Assembly: GCA_017400025.1 (NCBI GenBank)
Contig: JAFQAF010000098.1
Location: forward strand, 1 to 7,528
Length of the DNA: 7,528 nucleotides
Direction: 5' to 3'
Origin: Oscillospiraceae bacterium
Lineage (GTDB): Bacteria > Bacillota_A > Clostridia > Oscillospirales > Ruminococcaceae
The position numbers and the translations under genes were made by a program. Numbering within the stretch: position 1 is the first letter of the stretch; every line of letters begins with the position of its first letter. Below the pieces are notes generated by a model that was given only the letters and a program-made list of their open reading frames with translations, was not told where the DNA came from and ran no database searches. This document shows, piece by piece, positions 1 to 7,496 of the stretch.

Positions 1-1
1 C

Positions 2-856
2 AAATCAAAAAGCTATGCAGAACGAAAGGCAGAAAAGGCTGGCCAGCCGACCATAAGAGATACTGTCCGCAGGGATATTGATGCGGCAATAAAAGCATCG
101 GTTACCCAGCAACAGTTTATCAGGGCAATGGAAATGATGGGCTATCAGTTCAAACTGTATGATACCGGCGGAGAAAGGCTGAAATACCCTACGATCAAAC
201 CACCAGGAGCGAAAGGGTATTTCCGCTTTCATAAATTGGGTGCAGATTATGAACTGCCGGTGATTGTGCAGAGAATCAAACGCAACTGGACACGAGAAGA
301 ACCTTTCCCGGATATGTATGCGCAGAAGAAATATTCCAAAGGAAAGCTGAACGGCAGTTTTGAAGCTGTGTTAAAGAAAAACAGCCTGTACGGCCTGTAT
401 ATGCGATACCGCTATGAACTAATAAAAATCAGAAAGCACCCCACATCTGTCCGCAGGATACCTATGTCGATGAGAGAAGACATTGTGAAGATGGACAGCT
501 TTATGAAACAGTCGGAAACATTGGGCAAATACAGGATAGAAACCATCGGTCATCTTACGGAAACAAAGGTTTTGCTGACAGGAAAAATCAGCCAGCTGAC
601 GACAGACCGAAAGGATTTAAGGAATGCTTTAAGGCGTGCACAAAGGGCAGGAAATGAGCCTGAAACAGCAAAATTCAAAGAACAGATAACCGGTATATCC
701 AATCAGATAAAGGCATTACGAAAGGAAATTGACTGCCTTGAAAAGGTGGAACAGCGCTCTGCACAGGTGGCTGAAAATATCAAAGCCATAACCGCTGACA
801 GGGCAGAATTCAACAGAATAAACACAAAATCAAGAGATGAAAGGAGATACCGATAA
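2..856 (+). CDS. Relaxase/mobilization nuclease, C-terminal part (5'-truncated by window edge)
   Basis: The frame is open from base 2 to the TAA at 854-856, giving 284 residues with no start in the window; the ATG at 128 is internal. The visible part is the region after the nuclease core: a basic segment, then a stretch with YRYELIKIRKHP and RRIPMSMREDI, then a long charged coiled coil (about residues 175-280 of the fragment, rich in K, E, Q, R). This arrangement is typical of the tail of VirD2-like relaxases of clostridial ICEs. Relaxases nick oriT and stay bound to the 5' end of the transferred strand; the catalytic Tyr and HUH histidines would be upstream and are not seen. It is the first of a tightly packed operon: its stop overlaps an ATG (TAATG at 854-858) led by AAGGAG. 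Family assignment is by general resemblance, so moderately sure. Confidence 0.72.
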   Translation, partial: KSKSYAERKAEKAGQPTIRDTVRRDIDAAIKASVTQQQFIRAMEMMGYQFKLYDTGGERLKYPTIKPPGAKGYFRFHKLGADYELPVIVQRIKRNWTREEPFPDMYAQKKYSKGKLNGSFEAVLKKNSLYGLYMRYRYELIKIRKHPTSVRRIPMSMREDIVKMDSFMKQSETLGKYRIETIGHLTETKVLLTGKISQLTTDRKDLRNALRRAQRAGNEPETAKFKEQITGISNQIKALRKEIDCLEKVEQRSAQVAENIKAITADRAEFNRINTKSRDERRYR

Positions 857-998
857 TGACACAACCCCAAGAGAAAACAAAGAACTGATACATATTTCCC
901 AAGTGAAAATCCCCATAGGTGGGGTGTACATGACACTTGAACAGATACAGGAAAAAGCAAGAAAGGAGAAAGAAAATGAAAAAATTCGAAAAGATTGA
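837..998 (+). CDS. Small 53-residue ORF between relaxase and parB, possibly frameshifted
   Basis: Too short for usual cut-offs, this frame runs from ATG 837 to TGA 996-998. It reads MKGDTDNDTTPRENKELI, then HISQVKIPIGGVYMTLEQI, and ends in a Lys/Glu-rich tail. The middle looks like real protein, with alternating hydrophobic residues. It overlaps the relaxase end by 20 bases and the parB start by 23. The start is doubtful. ATG 837 has no properly spaced ribosome site, whereas a strong AAGGAG (841-846) sits 9 bases before ATG 856, which overlaps the relaxase stop as TAATG. That better-placed ATG is in another frame and stops after 10 codons (TGA at 886-888). Either the gene carries a frameshift in the A-rich stretch 870-882, or translation begins at 837 by coupling, or only the last 22 codons from ATG 930 (after AGGTGGGG) are used. 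No function recognised. Confidence 0.45.
   Translation: MKGDTDNDTTPRENKELIHISQVKIPIGGVYMTLEQIQEKARKEKENEKIRKD
841..846 (+). promoter_or_regulatory. Shine-Dalgarno serving ATG 856, not ATG 837
   Basis: AAGGAG is followed by 9 bases and then ATG at 856-858, fused to the relaxase stop as TAATG. This is the normal arrangement for a translationally coupled next gene, yet the frame it opens has only 10 codons. The site is what makes a frameshift in the small ORF plausible. Confidence 0.55.
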
Positions 999-1893
999 TT
1001 TAGGGCTGAAAGAAGCCTATGAAGAACTGTTTATGAACGATGAAGAAAGAATAATAAACCGTTCACCAAGGGTGCTGGATATTGAAATATCACAGATTGA
1101 TGATTTTGAAAATCACCCTTTTAAAGTAAAAGACGATGAAGAGATGGAAAAACTGATGGAAAGTATAGCCACATACGGAGTGCTGACCCCTGTGATTATC
1201 AGGGAAAAGGGAGACCGATATGATATGGTTTCCGGCCACAGAAGAAAGCACGCCTGTGAAAGGCTGGGTATGGAAACAATACCTGCAGTGGTAAAGAAAC
1301 TGACACGAGAAGAAGCCATAATTGCTATGACAGACAGTAATATTCAAAGGGAAAATATCCTGCCAAGCGAAAAAGCCTGGGCATATAAAATGAAGATGGA
1401 AGCATTAAAACATCAGGGTAAAAGTACTTCTGGACCAATGGTCCAGAAGTGGTCAATAAACAAACTGGCTGAAGAAAGCAATGAAAACTATAAGCAGATT
1501 CAGCGATATATCCGCCTAACAAACCTAATCCCACAGCTTTTGCAGATGGTTGATGAAGGCAAAGTTGCTTTCAGACCTGCGGTTGAGCTTTCATACTTAA
1601 CCGAAAAACAGCAAGCTGACCTGCTGGAAACAATGGAGTCTGCTGACTGCACTCCGTCACTTGCGCAGGCAATTAAATTCAAAGAACTTAGCCGTGATAA
1701 CAGGCTGGACAAAGAAACAATGTCTGCAATGCTGGCCCAGCCAAAGGCAAATCAAAGGGAGAAAATCACTTTCAGAAGAGAAGAGCTGGATAAATTCTTT
1801 CCTAAAAATGTTACTGAAAACGATATCCGCAACAAAATCTTAAACCTGCTGGAACAGGACAGAAAACGCAGACTCAATCGTGATGCAAGATAG
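976..1893 (+). CDS. ParB/Spo0J-family partition-like DNA-binding protein
   Basis: 305 residues from ATG 976, chosen because AAAGGAG (962-968) lies 7 bases upstream; an in-frame TTG at 937 would add 13 basic residues and has no such site. Residues about 33-125 form the ParB N-terminal (CTP-binding) domain: LDIEISQIDDFENHPF, then YGVLTPVIIRE, the SGHRRKHACERLG nucleotide-binding box (residues 86-98) and NIQRENILPSEKAWAY. A helix-turn-helix follows at about 160-182 (SINKLAEESNENYKQIQRYI), then a helical linker and a charged C-terminal part. Family members load on parS-like sites and slide as CTP-dependent clamps. No ParA is present in the window, so the role may be element maintenance or regulation rather than classical partition. 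It lies between the small ORF, which it overlaps, and the TnpW-like gene, whose ribosome site overlaps its stop. A perfect palindrome occupies codons 151-159. Confidence 0.9.
   Translation: MKKFEKIDLGLKEAYEELFMNDEERIINRSPRVLDIEISQIDDFENHPFKVKDDEEMEKLMESIATYGVLTPVIIREKGDRYDMVSGHRRKHACERLGMETIPAVVKKLTREEAIIAMTDSNIQRENILPSEKAWAYKMKMEALKHQGKSTSGPMVQKWSINKLAEESNENYKQIQRYIRLTNLIPQLLQMVDEGKVAFRPAVELSYLTEKQQADLLETMESADCTPSLAQAIKFKELSRDNRLDKETMSAMLAQPKANQREKITFRREELDKFFPKNVTENDIRNKILNLLEQDRKRRLNRDAR
1426..1450. repeat. Perfect 12-bp inverted repeat around one central base, inside the parB frame
   Basis: The left arm ACTTCTGGACCA (1426-1437) and right arm TGGTCCAGAAGT (1439-1450) are exact reverse complements around A1438. 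It encodes TSGPMVQK plus the first base of W159, immediately before the helix-turn-helix, in what looks like a loop. It is not the canonical parS sequence. It may be a binding site within the gene, an RNA hairpin, or coincidence; the last is unlikely for 12 perfect pairs. Confidence 0.85.
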
Positions 1894-1901
1894 GAGGGGA
1901 T

Positions 1902-3849
<1,948 letters not shown>

Positions 3850-4167
3850 ATATAAACAGATTGAATTCCCGGAAAACTGAATAAACACTTTATTGCGACA
3901 GCATATAATGCCACTGTGCTGTTGGCGTATTATAAACAGTTACAGATAAGATGTTCTGTATTATGGGTTTTATGATTATATATTGATTTCAATTATGATG
4001 AGTTTTCATCAGTCTGCCTTATTTTGAACTTATATAGTCATAAACACTCTCCAGAGTGCTTATGAACATCCGTTCTATCTGATTGTTTATGTACCCAGTT
4101 TTGCATTAAAGTGAATTTTCAGCAAATACGGGACAGTAAATCAAGTGAACTTTGATAAAAAAATAAA
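3850..4167. other. AT-rich gene-free stretch expected to contain the element's right end
   Basis: No ORF here has a ribosome site or recognisable protein. The stretch holds a 9-base direct repeat TATAAACAG (3851-3859 and 3931-3939), a small hairpin TGATGA/TCATCA (3996-4001 with 4006-4011), and a 28-base dyad (4038-4065). There is a TATAAT at 3904-3909, but I see no acceptable -35 box for it on the plus strand and found no convincing promoter on the minus strand. Placing the recombinase next to the end of its element is normal for TnpX-type elements, so attR or attL probably lies here. The exact junction cannot be read without the left end or an empty site. Confidence 0.6.
4038..4065. repeat. 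Near-perfect 13-bp dyad around a CC dinucleotide; candidate recombination or protein-binding site
   Basis: Bases 4038-4050 (TCATAAACACTCT) pair with 4053-4065 (AGAGTGCTTATGA) with one mismatch, A4044 opposite C4059. As minus-strand RNA the mismatch becomes a G-U pair. No U-tract follows on either strand, so it is not a terminator. Large serine recombinases use imperfect dyads flanking a non-palindromic 2-bp core, so it fits the shape of an att core. TnpX itself uses GA rather than CC/GG, which argues against that reading. Confidence 0.5.
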
Positions 4168-4190
4168 AACGGGTGTTTACAACACCCGTT
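4157..4190 (-). terminator. Second minus-strand intrinsic terminator downstream of tRNA-Leu
   Basis: Arms AACGGGTGTT (4168-4177) and AACACCCGTT (4181-4190) pair perfectly around a 3-base loop. Read on the minus strand, the hairpin is followed by TTTTATTTTTTTAT, a strong U-tract. It lies about 30 bases beyond the tRNA's own terminator and may act as a back-up. The plus-strand flank ATAAAAAAT is not a U-tract, so it does not serve the recombinase. Confidence 0.85.
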
Positions 4191-4210
4191 ATAAAAAATC
4201 CCTTGGGCAC

Positions 4211-4255
4211 ATAAAAATAAAATCGAGTGCTCACTTTTGTTATCAGCACCCGATT
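4211..4255 (-). terminator. Intrinsic terminator of the tRNA-Leu gene
   Basis: On the minus strand AATCGGGTGCT (4255-4245) pairs with AGCACTCGATT (4231-4221) with one G-U pair and a 13-base loop, and is followed by TTATTTTTAT. The stem begins directly after the encoded CCA. Confidence 0.88.
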
Positions 4256-4342
4256 TGGTGCGGATGAAGGGACTTGAACCCACACAGTATTGCTACCACT
4301 AGAACCTGAATCTAGCGCGTCTGCCTATTCCGCCACATCCGC
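4256..4342 (-). tRNA. tRNA-Leu (anticodon CAG), CCA encoded
   Basis: Read on the minus strand, the gene starts GCGGATG and ends CATCCGC-A-CCA, with a fully paired 7-bp acceptor stem. The anticodon stem CTAGA/TCTAG closes a loop TTCAGGT, giving anticodon CAG, which reads the leucine codon CUG. The long variable arm (about 15 bases) is that of a class II tRNA, as expected for leucine. The T-arm is GTGGG-TTCAAGT-CCCTT, so its outer two pairs are G-U and U-U. CCA is encoded at 4258-4256. The gene has its own sigma-A promoter 25 bases upstream and a terminator immediately downstream. It sits between the mobile element and the cwlD operon, on the same strand as the latter, and is not visibly interrupted by the insertion. 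Confidence 0.97.
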
Positions 4343-4366
4343 ATATGTAATTTTTAATGCTTGATT

Positions 4367-4395
4367 AGTATACATCAAAAAAGCGGGAATGTCAA
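4367..4395 (-). promoter_or_regulatory. Sigma-A promoter of tRNA-Leu
   Basis: On the minus strand TTGACA (4395-4390) is separated by exactly 17 bases from TATACT (4372-4367). The start point would be near 4360, about 18 bases before the tRNA 5' end. The -35 box matches consensus fully and the -10 box in 5 of 6 positions. It lies just beyond the cwlD stop. Confidence 0.9.
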
Positions 4396-4429
4396 TACTT
4401 TTTTGAAAAAAATTTGAAAAAAAATTTTG

Positions 4430-5242
4430 TCAGCTGTCTGAAGCTGTTTCCGGGGTAAAAAACTGCCGTATGGCGGCATAGTAGATGGCGGCGGCACGGC
4501 GGCAGCCGTCCTCTGTGGCCCAGGCAGAGACATCCCGGTGGCTGGTGATAAAGCATTGCTCCACCAGTACTGCGGGGCAGGAGGTTTTTTCCAGAATGCC
4601 GAAGGAGGGCAGAGAGCGGACCTTTGTATCAGAGGAGTCCACTATTTTTTTGCTGCTGCCGGAATAGTAGGCGTATTTGATACCGGTTTTGTCTGTGCCG
4701 CGGAGGCTGTGGCCGGCGGCGGACATTCCCCGGGTGATAAGGGTAGCAAAACGAAGGCTTTCTGCGTGGTAGGTGCGGCCGGGAGGCGTGGGGAAACATT
4801 CAAAGCCGCGGGCGGAGGAAGAATCGCTGTTGGCGTGGAGTGAGATAAGCAGGGAAGCACCCCGGGAGTTTGCAGTGGCGGCACGGGTGGCGCTGGAGGG
4901 GTCTGTATCTGTGCGGGTGAAGACAGGGATAAAATCCGGGTCAGCAGAAAGAAGTTCAAAAAGGAAAGCGGCGGTGGTGTCTATTACCTGATATTCCTCC
5001 ACAATTGCCTGGGCGCCGGTATCCATACCGCCGTGGCCCGGGTCTATGGCTATGACGTAGGGCGGCCGGGGTGCGGCGGCTGACAGCAGAGCCGGAGAGA
5101 CTGTACACAGTGAAATGCCGTAAACAAGCTCTGCTGCAGCGAGAGGCTGCAGTACAAAAGCCGCTGCCACACATAACATATACATCAAAGCCCGAAAGTG
5201 GGCCCATTTTTTATGCCTGAAAAACCGTATTGCCTTCATCAT
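4430..5242 (-). CDS. cwlD: N-acetylmuramoyl-L-alanine amidase CwlD (spore cortex, Amidase_3)
   Basis: 270 residues with an N-terminal membrane/signal segment (about 18-37) that would place the enzyme outside the membrane. The zinc amidase core starts at YVIAIDPGHGGMDTGA. Probable zinc ligands are His70, Glu83 and His136 (LLISLHANS), with the catalytic Glu228 in AVLVEQCFI. The enzyme cleaves the amide between muramic acid and its peptide. In spore formers CwlD strips peptide from cortex strands, making the substrate for PdaA in muramic delta-lactam synthesis; in Clostridioides difficile it works with GerS. The ATG overlaps the pdaA stop as ATGA (5242-5239), and no Shine-Dalgarno is visible before it, so translation probably depends on coupling. 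A second ATG follows at once. It is named cwlD from domain plus partnership with pdaA; the fold alone would fit other amidases. Downstream is only an AT-rich stretch with a weak 4-bp hairpin. Confidence 0.9.
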   Translation of the reverse strand: MMKAIRFFRHKKWAHFRALMYMLCVAAAFVLQPLAAAELVYGISLCTVSPALLSAAAPRPPYVIAIDPGHGGMDTGAQAIVEEYQVIDTTAAFLFELLSADPDFIPVFTRTDTDPSSATRAATANSRGASLLISLHANSDSSSARGFECFPTPPGRTYHAESLRFATLITRGMSAAGHSLRGTDKTGIKYAYYSGSSKKIVDSSDTKVRSLPSFGILEKTSCPAVLVEQCFITSHRDVSAWATEDGCRRAAAIYYAAIRQFFTPETASDS

Positions 5243-6051
5243 TGCTGTGAAAAGGAAGGGGCAATGTCCTTTACATCGCCGAAAGTATAGCCCTGCTGCC
5301 GCCAGAGGGAAAGCTGTTTGTCAAGAATTTCCGCGTTGGTCTGGGATGTGGAATGCAGGAGGAACACTGCACCGGGAAAGGTGCGCTCTGCGATTTTTTC
5401 AAAGGCGTAGGAATGGTCCGGCTGGCTGGAGGTGTTCCAGTCCACATAGGCGGAAGACCACAGCAGGGTGGTGTAGCCTGCGGCCTGGGCCCACTGAAGG
5501 TTTTCTGTGGTGAACTTGCCTTCCGGCGGGCGGTAGAACATAGGCATAGGCTGGCCGGTGACCTTCTGGAAGGCCTGCCGGGTTTTTGAAAGTTCTGAAA
5601 GAAAATCCGCCTGGGATTTCTTTGTCATATCCGGGTGGTTGTAGCTGTGGTTGCCCACGGTACGGCCTTCGCTGACCATGCGCTTTACAAGGTCGGGGTT
5701 GTTTTCAATATAGGGGCCCACAAGAAAAAAGGCGGCCGGGGCAGAATGTTTTTTCAGGGCATCCAGTATAGGGGCGGTGTTGCCGTTTTCATAGCCGGCG
5801 TCAAAGGTGATATAGATAACCTTTTCCTGCGTATTGCCGTGGTAGTAGGCGGAATAGGGGTTCAGCTGCCGGTCTGAAAGGTTGGGCACTGGGGGAGAGG
5901 CAGGCTGTTCAAAATGCAGGCCCCATTCCACGGCGGCCACAGTCTGTGACCGGGTGCGGATATGGCCGGCGACAGAAGCAGTGGCAACACAGCCCAGAAG
6001 CAGCAGAGCCAGCAGGGCACGGGAAAGTTTTTTATCCATACAGAAATACAA
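5239..6051 (-). CDS. pdaA: Delta-lactam-biosynthetic de-N-acetylase PdaA (polysaccharide deacetylase)
   Basis: The NodB deacetylase motifs are all present (numbered from ATG 6039): TFDAGYENG with Asp80, GNHSYNHPD with His131 and His135, YRPPEGKF with Arg170, LLWSSAYVDWN, and FLLHSTSQTNAE with His229. The GYENG, HHPD-like and VDW features match B. subtilis PdaA closely rather than general chitin deacetylases. It deacetylates peptide-free muramic acid and cyclises it to the delta-lactam recognised by germination enzymes. The start is ambiguous: ATG 6039 lies 20 bases after AAGGAG, whereas TTG 6051, used here, lies 8 bases after it and gives 270 residues rather than 266. The N-terminus is a signal peptide or anchor (SRALLALLLLGC), and the LLGC could be a lipobox. 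It is the first gene of a two-gene operon with cwlD. The open frame continues upstream to 6948, but that part lies antisense to the carboxypeptidase gene. Confidence 0.94.
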   Translation of the reverse strand: MYFCMDKKLSRALLALLLLGCVATASVAGHIRTRSQTVAAVEWGLHFEQPASPPVPNLSDRQLNPYSAYYHGNTQEKVIYITFDAGYENGNTAPILDALKKHSAPAAFFLVGPYIENNPDLVKRMVSEGRTVGNHSYNHPDMTKKSQADFLSELSKTRQAFQKVTGQPMPMFYRPPEGKFTTENLQWAQAAGYTTLLWSSAYVDWNTSSQPDHSYAFEKIAERTFPGAVFLLHSTSQTNAEILDKQLSLWRQQGYTFGDVKDIAPSFSQQ

Positions 6052-6059
6052 ACAAATCA

Positions 6060-6065
6060 CTCCTT
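6060..6065 (-). promoter_or_regulatory. Shine-Dalgarno of pdaA, favouring a TTG start
   Basis: AAGGAG on the minus strand is 8 bases from TTG 6051-6049 but 20 bases from ATG 6039. Spacing alone favours TTG; the four extra residues would be MYFC. Confidence 0.6.
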
Positions 6066-6110
6066 TTGTAATAAAATATGCCGCGAAAAGTGAAAAAATT
6101 CTGCCGGGGC

Positions 6111-6140
6111 TTGAATAATGGAATAAAAAAATTGTATAAT
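6111..6140 (+). promoter_or_regulatory. Probable promoter of the D,D-carboxypeptidase gene
   Basis: TTGAAT (6111-6116) is followed after 18 bases by TATAAT (6135-6140), a good sigma-A pattern about 50 bases before the start codon. The offset TGAATA (6112-6117) also resembles the -35 box of the forespore factors sigma-F/sigma-G, although the -10 region is then a poorer match. On the opposite strand TTGTAA (6160-6155), 16 bases and TATACA (6138-6133) form a weaker candidate for pdaA whose -10 overlaps this one. Confidence 0.55.
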
Positions 6141-6189
6141 TAAATTTACTGGCTTTACAATTAATATGTATTAATATAAAAGGGAAGAT

Positions 6190-7467
6190 ATGAAAAGATT
6201 TATTACTATGGCTGTGTGCAGCCTGTTTATATATATGAATTTTATACCGGTGACTGCCTCTGCTCTGGACAGGCCGGAGATACTGAGCGAAACCGCGGTG
6301 CTGATAAACGGCACAACAGGGCAGGTGCTGTATGAGAAAAATGCTCATCAGAAGATGTATCCTGCCAGCACCACAAAGATACTGACCGGCCTGCTGGCGG
6401 TGGAACTGGGTGACATGGACGATGTGATTACCTACAGCCACGAGGCTGTGTACGGCATAGGCCGCGGCACCAGCCACGCTTCCATAAGTGAAGGGGAAAA
6501 GCTGACACTGGAACAGAGCATGTATGCGCTGTCCATAGAAAGTGCCAACGATGCCGCTGCGGGCATTGGCGAATATGTGGCGGCAAAGGCAGGCAAAAGC
6601 CTGGGCCGGCTGATGACCGAAAGGGCAAAGGAAGCCGGAGCAAAGAATTCCAATTTTGTGAATGCCCACGGTCTCCACGATGACAACCATTACACAACAG
6701 CATACGACCTGGCAATGATTGCAAGGGAATGTATAAAGCACGAGGAATTCAACAAAATTTTCACTGCAAAAAGCTATTCCATACAGCCTACCAACAAGCA
6801 GCCGAAAACAAGAACCTTCAACAGTTCCAACTGGTTTACCAACGGGGTGTTTATCTATGACGGCGGCTTTGTAAAGGAAGAGCTGCTGATGACCAAAACC
6901 GGCTGGACCGGGGAAGCACAGCACACAATGGTAACAGCCATTGACCACGATGGTATGGTGCTGATTGCGGTGGTGATGAAAACCAGCGTGGATGATTACA
7001 AATGGATAGACACGGAAAAGCTGTTCAACCGGGCCATAGAAGCCTTTAAACCTGTAGAGGTATCCGGTGAATATGTGGCACTGTGTGCACCGGAACAGGT
7101 GAAGTGTGACGACAGCGGCAGGCTGTTTGTGAAAAAAGAACAGCTGGAATGTACCGGCACAACAGTATTTCTTTCACAGAATGACGATGTGAACAGCATA
7201 AGGGCAGAATTTTCCAGCCCGGTGCTGGACAGCCGGCTGAAAAATGCTGAAATGACGGTGACACTGTACACCGGCGAGGGAAGCGGCAGGACAATACTGG
7301 GCACAGTGAGTGCCAGAGGGCCTGTAAGCGAAAGGACGATGTTTGTTTCCGCCCTTCCACAGCGGGAGCCAAACCCGGCCAGCGATATGGCCATGTGTGT
7401 GATTTTTGGCCTGCTGACCTTTGTGGCGGTGATGATATGCGATATTCTGATAGGGAAAAGGATATAG
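6190..7467 (+). CDS. D-alanyl-D-alanine carboxypeptidase (peptidase S11, DacB/DacF type)
   Basis: 425 residues from ATG 6190, led by AAGGGA (6180-6185) a few bases upstream. A signal peptide spans residues 1-25 (cleavage likely after TASA). The penicillin-binding motifs are complete: YPAST-TK with nucleophile Ser60 and Lys63, ESAND with Ser118-Ala119-Asn120, and TKTGWTG with Lys236-Thr237-Gly238. The transpeptidase-like domain ends near residue 280, and a beta-rich C-terminal domain follows. The last 26 residues form a hydrophobic membrane segment ending GKRI, instead of the amphipathic helix of PBP5. The enzyme removes the terminal D-Ala of pentapeptides and so limits cross-linking. Divergence from pdaA-cwlD suggests a role in spore cortex, like DacB or DacF of B. 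subtilis, but a vegetative housekeeping role is not excluded. A specific symbol is therefore not assigned. Confidence 0.93.
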   Translation: MKRFITMAVCSLFIYMNFIPVTASALDRPEILSETAVLINGTTGQVLYEKNAHQKMYPASTTKILTGLLAVELGDMDDVITYSHEAVYGIGRGTSHASISEGEKLTLEQSMYALSIESANDAAAGIGEYVAAKAGKSLGRLMTERAKEAGAKNSNFVNAHGLHDDNHYTTAYDLAMIARECIKHEEFNKIFTAKSYSIQPTNKQPKTRTFNSSNWFTNGVFIYDGGFVKEELLMTKTGWTGEAQHTMVTAIDHDGMVLIAVVMKTSVDDYKWIDTEKLFNRAIEAFKPVEVSGEYVALCAPEQVKCDDSGRLFVKKEQLECTGTTVFLSQNDDVNSIRAEFSSPVLDSRLKNAEMTVTLYTGEGSGRTILGTVSARGPVSERTMFVSALPQREPNPASDMAMCVIFGLLTFVAVMICDILIGKRI

Positions 7468-7496
7468 GATATTCCGTCTGCAGTATTTTCTGAAAA

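Noticed and set aside
937..975. Earlier TTG start for the ParB-like gene
   Set aside because: The ATG at 976 has AAAGGAG at ideal spacing. The extra 13 residues are a basic run in the overlapping small ORF and have no ribosome site.
1426..1450. Canonical chromosomal parS
   Set aside because: The palindrome shares no clear match with the TGTTTCACGTGAAACA consensus, so it is reported only as a candidate site of another type.
3851..3939. Direct repeat TATAAACAG as element end repeats
   Set aside because: Only 9 AT-rich bases, 80 apart, both on the same side of the element; chance is a sufficient explanation.
4485..5589. Several plus-strand ORFs of 60-100 codons opposite cwlD and pdaA
   Set aside because: They are antisense shadows in GC-rich coding DNA with Gly/Arg/Ala-biased products and no ribosome sites.
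6052..6948. N-terminal extension of the pdaA frame by about 300 codons
   Set aside because: It lies antisense to the carboxypeptidase gene and its promoter, and the signal sequence of PdaA begins near 6039-6051 behind a Shine-Dalgarno.
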